Assembly (NCBI GenBank): GCA_027063545.1
Contig: JAMORN010000337.1
Location: 1-14,067 of the forward strand
DNA: 14,067 nt
DNA from: JAMORN01 sp027063545 [NCBI: bacterium]
GTDB taxonomy: Bacteria; JAMORN01
Direction: 5' to 3'
In this document: positions 1-7,878 of the stretch, one piece after another
Layout: the number at the start of each line of letters is the position of its first letter
Position numbering within the stretch: the stretch's first letter is position 1
Translations under genes and position numbers: made by a program
Notes under the pieces: generated by a model
What the model was told of the DNA's origin: nothing
Seen by the model: only the letters and a program-made list of their open reading frames with translations
The model's database searches: none

Positions 1-1
1 A

Positions 2-1480
2 AAAATTATAATTAACGCCTCTAGCTTCCATAAATTAGAAGATAAAAAAGTAAGATTTAATTATCATACTCCTCAAGAAGAGCTGAAAATAGAGTTTAAT
101 CCTTTGTTAAAAAAGTGTAGAATTTTAGTTGTTGGCATGGGACCTGCAGGGCTTATTGCTTCTTTTGTATTAAAGAAAAAAGGTTTTGATGTAGTATTAA
201 TTGATAGAGGTAAAAAAGTTGAAGAAAGAGAAAAAGATATAAATTTATTTTTTAGAGAAAAGGTTCTTAATTTAGATAGTAATGTTCAATTTGGGGAGGG
301 AGGGGCAGGTACATTTTCTGATGGAAAACTTCATACAAGAATTAAAGATAAGTTAAAAACATATATTTATAAATTATTTGTAGAATTGGGAGCTCCTGAA
401 GAGATTCTTTATCTATCAAAGCCTCATATTGGAACAGATAAATTAAGATTCATGATAAAAAATTTTAGAGAGGTTTTAAAAACGCTAGGTGTTGAGATTA
501 GATTCAATACAAAACTTGAGGATTTTGAGATTATAGAAAAGAAAATAGAAGGTATTATTCTAAAAGATTTAATAAGTAATAAGATATATAGAGAGGTTTT
601 TGATTTTGTATTTTTAGCAATAGGTAACTCTTCTAGAGATACATTTTATATGTTAAAGGAAAATGGTATAGAACTTCAAGCAAAGCCTTTTGCAGTAGGC
701 TATAGAGTATTACACCCACAAGAGATAATAGATAAAATTCAATACAAAAAATCTTATAAACATCCTAAACTACCACCAGCAGAATATAGTTTGACTTTTA
801 ATTTTAAATCAAGAAGTGTATATTCCTTTTGTATGTGTCCAGGAGGGGTAATTTTAAACTCCACCAATGAATATAACAGAAACGTAACAAATGGTATGAG
901 TTTTTATAAAAGAGATTTACCTTTTGCAAATAGTGCTATCATAGTAAGTTTAACACCAGAGGATTTTAAAAATGATCCATTTATTGCTATTGATTTTCAA
1001 AGAAAAATAGAGGAAAGAAGTTTTGGCCTAACATCTTCCTATAAACTTCCTTTATGGTTTTTATCTAAGTTTACAGATAAAAATTCAAAAAATATATCAG
1101 AGAAAACTTTAGATAAGATAATATCATCAAATACTATTCCTTCAGGATTTGAGGTTATAGAGAATATTGAGGATATTTATGATATAAAAATAGGGGAGAG
1201 AGATTTTAGTTTTATAAACACTTTAATTAAAAAGGCATTTATAAAATGGAATAGCCTTTTGAAAAATAGATGGATAATAGGAGAGAGTTTTATAACAGGC
1301 CCAGAAACAAGAAGTTCAAGTCCTATAAGAATAGTTAGAAATAAAAATTTTAGAAGTGTTTCAATAGAAAATTTAATTCCCATAGGTGAAGGGTCTGGTT
1401 ATGCTGGAGGGATAACATCAAGTGCGGTTGATGGATTGAAAGCAGCTTTAGATTTAATAAAATTCTTAGAGGAGAGATAA
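2..1480 (+). CDS. FAD-dependent oxidoreductase, COG2509 type (5' partial)
   Basis: This is an uncharacterised FAD-dependent dehydrogenase; the substrate is unknown and the enzyme is probably cytosolic. A dinucleotide-binding motif GMGPAG (bases 134-151) follows a hydrophobic strand ILVV, and then comes the family signature GEGGAGTFSDGKL (bases about 293-331). Near the end are GPETRSSSP and a C-terminal FAD-contact segment PIGEGSGYAGG. The first ATG-like start in frame is a TTG at 104, but the frame stays open without a stop back to base 2. The 34 extra residues (with NYHTPQEELKIEF just before the FAD fold) resemble the end of the small N-terminal domain that many COG2509 proteins carry ahead of the FAD fold. 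I therefore read the gene as truncated by the window edge. It converges on the transporter gene with only six bases between the stops. The family call is firm; no specific reaction can be given. Confidence 0.85.
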   Translation, partial: KIIINASSFHKLEDKKVRFNYHTPQEELKIEFNPLLKKCRILVVGMGPAGLIASFVLKKKGFDVVLIDRGKKVEEREKDINLFFREKVLNLDSNVQFGEGGAGTFSDGKLHTRIKDKLKTYIYKLFVELGAPEEILYLSKPHIGTDKLRFMIKNFREVLKTLGVEIRFNTKLEDFEIIEKKIEGIILKDLISNKIYREVFDFVFLAIGNSSRDTFYMLKENGIELQAKPFAVGYRVLHPQEIIDKIQYKKSYKHPKLPPAEYSLTFNFKSRSVYSFCMCPGGVILNSTNEYNRNVTNGMSFYKRDLPFANSAIIVSLTPEDFKNDPFIAIDFQRKIEERSFGLTSSYKLPLWFLSKFTDKNSKNISEKTLDKIISSNTIPSGFEVIENIEDIYDIKIGERDFSFINTLIKKAFIKWNSLLKNRWIIGESFITGPETRSSSPIRIVRNKNFRSVSIENLIPIGEGSGYAGGITSSAVDGLKAALDLIKFLEER

Positions 1481-1486
1481 TATTTT

Positions 1487-2323
1487 TTATACTTTATATG
1501 TTATAAATAAAGACATAATAATAGCACCTATACCAAGAAAAGAGTAAATATCTAAACTTTCATGTAGAATTACATAAGAATATATGGTAGATAGTCCTAT
1601 ATTTAAATAACTTATAGAGGTTGCATTTGCAGCCTTCAAGTATTTCAACCCTAACGTTAAAAAGTACTGAGCAAAGTGGGTAAATATACCTAAAAGTATT
1701 ACAAGTATTATATGCTCTTTATGAGGAAATTGAAATTTATAAAAAATTGGTAAAGATATTATAGTAGCCATAAATTGGAAATAGAATATTATTAAAAACA
1801 CGTTTTCTTTTAATTTATTTAAAATTCTCACCATATTATAGGCTGTTCCTGCTATTAAAGCAGCAGTTAAGCCAAATATAGCACCAATGTTAAAATGAGA
1901 AGGATTAGGTTTTGCTATTAATAATACTCCAATAAGTGCAATTGTTATAGATATATAAATTGTTTTCTTCACTTTTTCTCTAGCAATAAAAGGGGAAAGT
2001 AGAGCGGTAAACAAAGGATTTGTATATTGAATACTTACAGCTTCTGCCAAGGTTAAATATTTAAAAGATAAAAAATATAAACTTAGTCCCAAAGCTCCAG
2101 CAATACCTCTAATTAAATGAAGTTTTAAGTATCTGGTTTTAAAAGGATTATAAAGTTTATGTTTTATCATCATTATATATACTAGAAAAAGTGTTATAGA
2201 GCTTCTAAAAAATACCAATTCCTGAGATGGAAGATAATTTAAGAATTTAATAATAAGTCCTACTAGAGAAAAACCTGTTGCAGAAAGTATCATAAATATA
2301 AAGCCTTTATATTTATTTTCCAT
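1487..2323 (-). CDS. EamA/DMT-superfamily transporter (RhaT/YdcZ-like permease)
   Basis: A 278-residue, very hydrophobic inner-membrane protein with the length and pattern of drug/metabolite transporters: about ten transmembrane helices in two EamA repeats (roughly residues 6-137 and 146-278). The first repeat has FFRSSITLFLVY, with the arginine typical of the third helix in this family, and ends in EAVSIQYTNPLFTALLSPF followed by the basic AREKVKK turn and a GVLLIAKP helix. The second repeat has the matching ATSISYLNIGLSTIYSYVILHE segment. The substrate cannot be read from the sequence; members export or import amino acids, nucleotides or other metabolites. The ATG at 2323 has no good Shine-Dalgarno in front of it (AT-rich leader), and the gene is divergent from the barrel gene at 2386, sharing a 62-bp promoter interval. 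No functional link with either neighbour is evident. Confidence 0.85.
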   Translation of the reverse strand: MENKYKGFIFMILSATGFSLVGLIIKFLNYLPSQELVFFRSSITLFLVYIMMIKHKLYNPFKTRYLKLHLIRGIAGALGLSLYFLSFKYLTLAEAVSIQYTNPLFTALLSPFIAREKVKKTIYISITIALIGVLLIAKPNPSHFNIGAIFGLTAALIAGTAYNMVRILNKLKENVFLIIFYFQFMATIISLPIFYKFQFPHKEHIILVILLGIFTHFAQYFLTLGLKYLKAANATSISYLNIGLSTIYSYVILHESLDIYSFLGIGAIIMSLFITYKV

Positions 2324-2372
2324 AGGCTAAAATATATATTTTTTTAACTTTAATATATAAAATTATTTAAAT

Positions 2373-2379
2373 GGAGGGG
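2373..2379 (+). promoter_or_regulatory. Ribosome binding site of the barrel gene
   Basis: GGAGGGG lies six bases before the ATG at 2386. It supports that ATG (and its signal peptide) as the real start, and thus the view that the downstream mismatch of frames is a lesion or a programmed event, not a wrong start choice. Both other forward frames have stops across the signal-peptide region, so no alternative start supplies a signal peptide. Confidence 0.6.
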
Positions 2380-2385
2380 TAAATC

Positions 2386-3030
2386 ATGAGGTATAAATTT
2401 TTAATTTTATTTATACTAAGTTTAATTTTTAAGATATTTGCTGTACAAATTCAACCTTTTGTAATACCAGATTTTCGTTTAATAGATTTGTATCTAATGA
2501 TACAACATCTAATAGAATATGGGAATATAAGGCAGGATATTCTTTATTAGGAGGTATAGATATTCCAGTAAACAATCAAGTATATTATTCTGTAGGAGGA
2601 GGAATTGTTGCTACAGGAAGTAATTTTGAAATAAATGTTGACTTAGGAGGATTGTATTCAGCAGATATAAATGGTGTGTATGATCTTTTTTATTTTTCTA
2701 TTATTAATCAAATAAATATTATATCTCAAGTAGGGATAGGATTTAGTCTAGCTTTAAGATATTCTATTTTACTTGATGCTACATTAACAACAATAACAAA
2801 ACAAACTATTTTAGGGGGGGGATGAGACTACAACAGATAATAATGATAATATAAAGGATGATATAAAAAATTCTGACTTAGGTTTATGTTTTGGTATATC
2901 AAAAGATTTAAGCGATATTTTAACAATTATACTTTCATATTATGCAGGTTTTGTAGACTTAGATACTCAAAATTCTGATTTCTCTATTAAAAATTCAGGA
3001 ATAGGCTTAAAATTGAAAATTAAATTATAA
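2386..3030 (+). pseudogene. Outer-membrane beta-barrel protein, frameshifted twice (pseudogene or phase-variable)
   Basis: Reading from the ATG at 2386 (SD GGAGGGG, six bases upstream) gives a signal peptide, MRYKFLILFILSLIFKIFA, and then a stop at 2548. Shifting frame somewhere in 2433-2480 restores a long open stretch with alternating aromatic and polar residues typical of barrel strands (RFSFNRFVSNDTT, EYKAGYSLLGGIDIPV, VYYSVGGGIVATG, FSLALRYSILLD). This stretch stops at 2823, just after eight consecutive G (2814-2821). A second shift at that G run restores the rest (from DETTTDNND, through DLGLCFGISKDL) to a basic-hydrophobic end, GIGLKLKIKL, at 3030. The two shifts are opposite, so the last part is back in the frame of the ATG. 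The joined product would be about 214 residues, an OmpA/PorT-size barrel of unknown role. It may be a dead gene, a G-tract phase-variable gene, or carry sequencing indels; the sequence alone cannot decide. Confidence 0.65.
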
Positions 3031-3035
3031 AAAAT

Positions 3036-3072
3036 TTCTCGGGGAATTCCCGGGGATTTAACCTATTTTTTT
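3036..3072 (+). terminator. Candidate terminator between convergent genes
   Basis: Just after the barrel-gene stop, the RNA can fold TTTCTCGGG against CCCGGGGA with the loop GAATT, using two G-U pairs; a T7 run follows about seven bases later (3066-3072). On the minus strand the same hairpin is weaker (A-C mismatches replace the G-U pairs) but is directly followed by T6. It sits where the plus-strand barrel gene and the minus-strand beta-helix block converge, so a shared terminator is plausible. The T-tract spacing is not ideal for the plus strand. Confidence 0.4.
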
Positions 3073-4127
3073 ATTTAATATAAACAGCTTCTTTACAATA
3101 GATTTATTTTCATCAATTAGTTTAATAAATAAGATAGATGAAGCGATTTTTTGAATTCTCTTACTCATCCAACTCCATAATTAACAGCATATCCAAAATA
3201 AGAATTTACTATAGAGACATTATATGAATATTCAAATATTACATGCCCTCTGGTTGCATTGTAAGAGTAAACATTATTTATAAAACAATTTTCAGCAAAT
3301 CTAAATACTATATTAAAAACATCATTTGTTCCACCTTGAGTATAATCACTGGAAGTTTTTACATTTATATGTTCTATATATAAATTTTCAATTCCGACAT
3401 TTTGCACAATATCTTCTGTAGGATAAATACTAGCTCTAGGATTTTGTTGATCATGAAAATCAATAAATATTGGATTTTCTAAAGTTTACAGTGTTACCAT
3501 TTACAGCAATAATTTTGTTGGATTGTCCATAGGATTTTACTGCCCACTCAGCTTTACCTGCCTCCCATTTTTTATACCAAGCTTCAGAAGTATTTGCTTC
3601 TGGGAACATTAAATCAGGAGGATTATTCTCTTTTATACATACTAAAGACCCTACTTTTACATCAGAATTTGTATATGATAGAGTTATTGTTTTATCTCCA
3701 GTTTTAGAAGTAACAGAAAGAGATATAGGCTTATTTCTATCAGAATATCCAGCTTTAGACTCTGCCCATATTAGCCCATCAAAATAATCAACATCACAAT
3801 CAAATAGTAGTTTTGTTTTTGTTGGTCCAGTACCCTTTATTATAATATTATCATTGTTTGCATTTATCATTATTGGAATTTCAAAATAATACTCTCCTTC
3901 AGGAAAATATAATACAGTTGGACTACTATGATTATCAATAAAATTTTGTACCTTCTGTCCGACGTATTCTCCAGGTAAAATACCAATAGTAGTTATATTT
4001 ATAGTATCCCAAGTCTTTCCTAATTCAGGTTTTATTTCATGCCATTGAGCAATAAAGCGTTCAAGGGGAAGGGCACAAAGTCATCAATAGCCTTTAAAGT
4101 ATTTGAAAGACCAAGAATAATTCGCAT
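3058..4127 (-). pseudogene. Decayed secreted beta-helix (pectate lyase-like) protein with T9SS tail remnant
   Basis: This is a broken paralogue of the intact protein at 5864-7714. The ATG at 4127 has a strong SD, but its frame ends after 31 codons. Homology begins in another frame near 4075 (PLERFIAQWHEI, matching IPEDRKIDWKNEI of the intact copy) and runs through VLYFPEGEYYF and NIIIKGTGPTKTKLLF to about 3480. There a further one-base shift moves it into the frame reading LENPIFIDFHDQQ, then QNVGIENLYIEHI (intact copy: KYVGIENLYIDL), up to NSYFGYAVNYGVG and a stop at 3165-3167. After this the third frame resumes with ASSILFIKLIDENKS and VKKLFILNK, matching the last 25 residues of the intact T9SS sorting tail (LSSGIFFIKLKDKNK). 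About 290 codons, equivalent to residues 300-590 of the paralogue, are missing between these points. It lies 24 bases downstream of the next beta-helix gene, in its transcription direction. Function is lost on present evidence. Confidence 0.8.
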
Positions 4128-4131
4128 AAGG

Positions 4132-4140
4132 CACCTCCTT
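4132..4140 (-). promoter_or_regulatory. Strong Shine-Dalgarno before the broken beta-helix gene
   Basis: On the minus strand AAGGAGGTG lies four bases before the ATG at 4127. This is one of the best ribosome binding sites in the window, yet the frame it serves gives only a 31-residue peptide (starting MRIILGLSNTLKAIDDF) before a stop. It marks the original start of the now-broken gene, or serves a short peptide that has survived it. Confidence 0.55.
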
Positions 4141-4151
4141 TTTGTTGTTTT

Positions 4152-5849
4152 TTACTTTACTAATACTACTTTTTTTAAAATAAAATCTTTTTTATTATCT
4201 AACGCTATGAAATATATACCTGAGGATAAATTTTTCCCCGAGAATTTAATTTTGTTATAACCGAATTTTAATTTAAAAGTTTTTATAATTTTACCATTTA
4301 TATTTATTACTTTAATTACAGCATTTTTATATTTATTATATACTTCAATATTGAGTATAGGATTAAAGGGATTGGGAAAAACATTAATTGTTGTTTTTAA
4401 ATTATTATTGTTTAGATTAGTTATATAAGTTGCAGAATAGAATTCATAACATCCTAGATCTACAATATTATTTACTCTTTTATTCCCATCTAAATCCAAA
4501 ATTGTATCAGAAATGAAAAAATCAGGATCTCCTTTATCAATAGCAGGAGAACTCTCTTGGAGTCTAAAGTTATAAGAGGCTGTATCTATGAATAAAGGAT
4601 CATCTAACATGGAATGTTCTCCAAAAGAAGTAATGCTTCTATAATTGTCAAAATCCATAGCTATACCACCCATTTCCCATCTTATATTAGAAGGATTATC
4701 TGAATAAAATAGATTATAGTCAAAATGATTTACCTCAATAGAATCATTTGTATAATCAGCAAATGCGATATTTTTATCTGATGTATAGATAATATTGTTG
4801 AAAATATAATTATTTTCGGCTCTTTGAACAGTTAGTTGAGCCCATCCTACATCAGGATGAATAGAGTTTTTAAATAAAGTATTATTGTAAAAATAGCAGT
4901 TTTTTGCCCAGCCATTTTCATCAGAACTTCCACCAATTATTATACCATCTTTATTACAAAAATAAATTAAATTATTTCTAACAAAAACAGAATCAGTTAT
5001 TTTATCCTTATTCTCAGATCCAATAGAAATTCCAAAATCACCATTTTTTATAATATTTTGCTCTATTACAATCTTTCTTCCTCCATCAACATAGATAGCT
5101 GCACATGATATATATCCATTATAAGCAGGGTTGTCTTTTGAGGTTATGTTATACAAAAAATTTCTTCTACAAACTCCATTTCTTGCTTGATCATTATAAG
5201 GTGCAACGCCCCAAAATCCAGCCATATCAATTCCAATATTATCAATATCATGAATAATATTGTTTTCTACTAAAAAACCATCAACATTACCATTTAAAGT
5301 AATAGCCTCACTATATCCTAACTGGCAATCGTATATTTCATTCTCTTTTATTATAATATTTGAAGAGGGACTATCACCACTGTTTGCATAAACATGAATA
5401 CCATGAGCTCCTTGTTTAGGGTTTTTGATATCATGAATTTTTAAATTTTCTATTATTATATTACTACAGGAGCCTCTTACTAAAACGCCTGTAGGATCTG
5501 AACCTGTAGGAGTCCCTTGAATTTCCAAATTTTTTAAAATAATAAAGTTTTGGTTATTTATTTCTATTATATAATCTCCATCTAGCCCAGTTGCATCAAT
5601 TATTGGTTTATTAATAGAATCACCAATAATGGTGAAATAAGAATTTTTAGTTCCACCTTTTGTAATATATATCATTTCATTATATATACCGGATTTTATA
5701 TAAATTGTATCTCCGGTAGAACTATTGGAAATAGCAGATGTTATTGTAGAAAAATCAGAGTTTGTATCTTTAGATACTATCCAAGTTTTAGCATAAAGAT
5801 GAATAAATAAATAATAAAAACTAATTAATATTAATAATATCTTTTTCAT
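4152..5849 (-). CDS. Secreted right-handed beta-helix protein with T9SS sorting domain
   Basis: A 565-residue exported protein, probably a polysaccharide lyase or a related carbohydrate-active beta-helix protein. It has a signal peptide (residues 1-20, ending HLYA), then a segment typical of beta-helix caps (WIVSKDTNSDFSTITSAI, GDTIYIKSGIYNE). Regular parallel beta-helix coils follow over roughly residues 70-430, with repeated NIIIEN, NNIIHD, NNLIYF and NNTLFKN turns. Residues 434-470 carry SPAIDKGDPDF and DLDGNKRVNNIVDLGCYEF, the C-terminal strand motif common in such proteins (choice-of-anchor Q type). Residues about 488-565 form a T9SS type A sorting domain (FPNPFNPILNIE, INGKII, LSSGIYFIALDN, LKKVVLVK). 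It would cross the outer membrane by T9SS and be released or anchored at the surface. The SD AAGGAG lies before the ATG, and only 14 bases separate it from the upstream lyase-like gene, so the two are probably co-transcribed. No catalytic residues can be assigned and the substrate is unknown. Confidence 0.82.
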   Translation of the reverse strand: MKKILLILISFYYLFIHLYAKTWIVSKDTNSDFSTITSAISNSSTGDTIYIKSGIYNEMIYITKGGTKNSYFTIIGDSINKPIIDATGLDGDYIIEINNQNFIILKNLEIQGTPTGSDPTGVLVRGSCSNIIIENLKIHDIKNPKQGAHGIHVYANSGDSPSSNIIIKENEIYDCQLGYSEAITLNGNVDGFLVENNIIHDIDNIGIDMAGFWGVAPYNDQARNGVCRRNFLYNITSKDNPAYNGYISCAAIYVDGGRKIVIEQNIIKNGDFGISIGSENKDKITDSVFVRNNLIYFCNKDGIIIGGSSDENGWAKNCYFYNNTLFKNSIHPDVGWAQLTVQRAENNYIFNNIIYTSDKNIAFADYTNDSIEVNHFDYNLFYSDNPSNIRWEMGGIAMDFDNYRSITSFGEHSMLDDPLFIDTASYNFRLQESSPAIDKGDPDFFISDTILDLDGNKRVNNIVDLGCYEFYSATYITNLNNNNLKTTINVFPNPFNPILNIEVYNKYKNAVIKVININGKIIKTFKLKFGYNKIKFSGKNLSSGIYFIALDNKKDFILKKVVLVK

Positions 5850-5863
5850 GGAGAGTTCTCCTT

Positions 5864-7714
5864 TTATTTAATAAGTAATACCTTTTTTGTTATAATTTTA
5901 TTTTTATCTTTTAATTTTATAAAAAATATTCCACTAGAAAGTGTTGGTTTTTTTAAGACTATTCTATTTAACCCTGATTTTAATAATTGTTTATGAAAAA
6001 TTATTTTACCCTGGATACTGTATATAGATATAGAAGCATTGTTATATAAAGTATAACATTCAATATTTAATATAGGGTTAAATGGATTAGGATATACTTT
6101 TAAAGACAAATTTTTATTTTCAATAACATTTTTTTCTGAATTATTAGTTGGAGTTTCTTCTGGAATATATGCCTTTGCTTTATATCTTATTTGTGCAGGA
6201 ATCTTTCTGAATGAATTATTTGAAAATTCTGGTCCCCAAACAGGCCAATTCAGTTCTCCAAAAAATGAAGGATTAGAATCTTTATAATATGAATAAGGTA
6301 AATTATGATCACTTATACTATCAGACCATTGTAGAGATCCATTTACCACGTTTCCATGAACAATTAAATCACTAGATGTAGATTTACCATACCATTCTAA
6401 ATCTTTATCTGTTATTTGGTATGTTATATTTCCAATAATATTTTGAAATCTCGCATGATCTTGATAAGTAATACCATCATTGAAGACTTCAGTTTTAACC
6501 ATATTTCTAAAATAAGTATTCCCAGGGCCAGCAGGACCCCAATAATCATTTATACCTATTTTATTGACAGAATTAGATTCAAATAGATTCTGATAAGAAA
6601 AATGACCATGTATTGATATATCGGGAGGATTCCAATCTTGATTAAAATTAGTAGTGTCATTATCACTTTGGATTGGATGAGTAGAATAATTATAACCATA
6701 TATATTCCCATTCGCTCCAAGATGAATAAGCATAGCGTGTCTTAAAGAATCAAAAATATTGTCTTCTATTAAACAATTTGTTGTATGAAAAGAGGAATTA
6801 ACTCCATATCCATGTCCTCCACCGCCATAGTTATAGGATTTATGAAAGTAAGATTCTCTAATTTCACATCTAAAAGCTGTTTCCATATCTACATGGCTTT
6901 TGTTTGTTTTATTACTTTCTACCCTTTTTATCCAACAATAAGCAGCATTTTTTAATAAAATAGTAGAAACATCAGTGTTTGTCTTTAAATCAATGTATAA
7001 GTTTTCAATACCTACATACTTAACAAATCCTTGAGGTCTTATTTGGGGATTTAGATCAGATTTAAATGTATAATGTAGTGGAGGATCTATTTTTATATAG
7101 TTTTGAGATGTATTAACCTCTTTAATAACAAAAAGCTGTCCAACAGCATTTTGTGCCCAACTTTGGTTCCAATTAGAATTTGTATACATAAAAGCAGCAT
7201 CATTTTCTTGTTGTATTTCTCCAAAATTTCCTATACTAAAAAGGGAAGCATCTTGTACATATAGAATACTATCACCTTTATTATAATTATATACCTCTTG
7301 CCAATCTCCTCTATTATATTTTACAATAGCAATACATGCTCCTTGATCATCTGGATCATAAAAGTGAAGTTTTGTTTTTTGATATCCATCTCCTCTTAAT
7401 ATTATATTATCATATCCTATTCTTATTGTCCCTATTATTTTATAGGATCCTTCAGGAATATAAACCACACCTCCGCCATTATTATGGGCATCTGTTATAG
7501 CATCAAGTATTGCTTGTTTTGAGTCATTTGTTCCGGATGGATCTGCACCATAGTTTATTACATTATATATTGGTCCATCGATTTGTGGTATTCCGTTTGG
7601 AATTCCTATAATTTCATTTTTCCAATCAATTTTTCTGTCTTCTGGAATTATTTGAGAATATATAAAAGTAGTTAAGCATAGTATAAAGAGTGTTAATTTT
7701 ATTATAAGTTGCAT
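5864..7714 (-). CDS. Secreted pectate lyase-superfamily (PF12708-like) protein with T9SS sorting domain
   Basis: A 616-residue exported protein. The signal peptide is residues 1-21. IPEDRKIDW at 24-31 precedes the characteristic N-terminal coil of the pectate lyase 3/GH28-related beta-helix fold: NVINYGADPSGTNDSKQAIL (51-70), NNGGGVVYIPEGSYKI (78-93) and DNIILRGDGYQKTKL (102-116). The central helix holds conserved-looking polar stretches GGGGHGYGVNSS (297-308) and RHAMLIHLGANGNIYGYN (325-342), which are the best candidates for an active or metal site. Residues about 538-616 are a T9SS type A sorting domain, very similar to that of the next gene (both contain NPFNPILNIE, then a GKII strand). 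It is the first gene of the minus-strand beta-helix block; the SD AGAAGG precedes the ATG. A role in breaking down a plant-type polysaccharide is inferred from the fold; the CAZy family and substrate are not resolved. A decayed paralogue lies two genes downstream. Confidence 0.82.
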   Translation of the reverse strand: MQLIIKLTLFILCLTTFIYSQIIPEDRKIDWKNEIIGIPNGIPQIDGPIYNVINYGADPSGTNDSKQAILDAITDAHNNGGGVVYIPEGSYKIIGTIRIGYDNIILRGDGYQKTKLHFYDPDDQGACIAIVKYNRGDWQEVYNYNKGDSILYVQDASLFSIGNFGEIQQENDAAFMYTNSNWNQSWAQNAVGQLFVIKEVNTSQNYIKIDPPLHYTFKSDLNPQIRPQGFVKYVGIENLYIDLKTNTDVSTILLKNAAYCWIKRVESNKTNKSHVDMETAFRCEIRESYFHKSYNYGGGGHGYGVNSSFHTTNCLIEDNIFDSLRHAMLIHLGANGNIYGYNYSTHPIQSDNDTTNFNQDWNPPDISIHGHFSYQNLFESNSVNKIGINDYWGPAGPGNTYFRNMVKTEVFNDGITYQDHARFQNIIGNITYQITDKDLEWYGKSTSSDLIVHGNVVNGSLQWSDSISDHNLPYSYYKDSNPSFFGELNWPVWGPEFSNNSFRKIPAQIRYKAKAYIPEETPTNNSEKNVIENKNLSLKVYPNPFNPILNIECYTLYNNASISIYSIQGKIIFHKQLLKSGLNRIVLKKPTLSSGIFFIKLKDKNKIITKKVLLIK

Positions 7715-7810
7715 TTTTTTACCTTCTAATTTTTATATATATAGTTTAAAATAGTAATATTAAAAAGAATGGTAAATAGAAATATATAAAAAAATTATAG
7801 AAAAAATTAT

Positions 7811-7863
7811 AAAAAAAGACCTTCCTCAGAAAACAACAGAAGAGCTATGAGGAAGGTCTTTTT
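7811..7863 (-). terminator. Rho-independent terminator of metE
   Basis: A perfect 16-bp inverted repeat (7813-7828 with 7848-7863; plus-strand right arm TGAGGAAGGTCTTTTT) encloses a 19-base loop. On the minus strand it starts 16 bases after the metE stop and ends in a run of seven T. It also has a T-rich right arm on the plus strand, so it could act in both directions, but there is no plus-strand gene upstream of it to terminate. Confidence 0.85.
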
Positions 7864-7878
7864 GAAAATAGGGGGAGG

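Noticed and set aside
104-106. TTG as start of the FAD-dependent oxidoreductase
   Set aside because: The frame is open to the window edge, the upstream residues look like genuine protein, and no Shine-Dalgarno precedes this TTG.
1177-1383. Minus-strand open frame inside the FAD oxidoreductase
   Set aside because: The opposite strand encodes conserved family motifs here; the hydrophobic translation is an artefact of AT-rich DNA.
3036-3060. GGGAATTCCC palindrome as an operator site
   Set aside because: It lies at the end of convergent genes with no promoter near; a terminator hairpin explains it better.
4039-4260. Plus-strand open frame between the pseudogene and the beta-helix gene
   Set aside because: It is antisense to the T9SS tail of the 565-residue protein and to the pseudogene start, with no ribosome binding site or recognisable protein.
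7811-7863. The 16-bp inverted repeat as an insertion-sequence end or miniature element
   Set aside because: Its position directly after metE, the T7 run and the absence of a target duplication or transposase fit a terminator.
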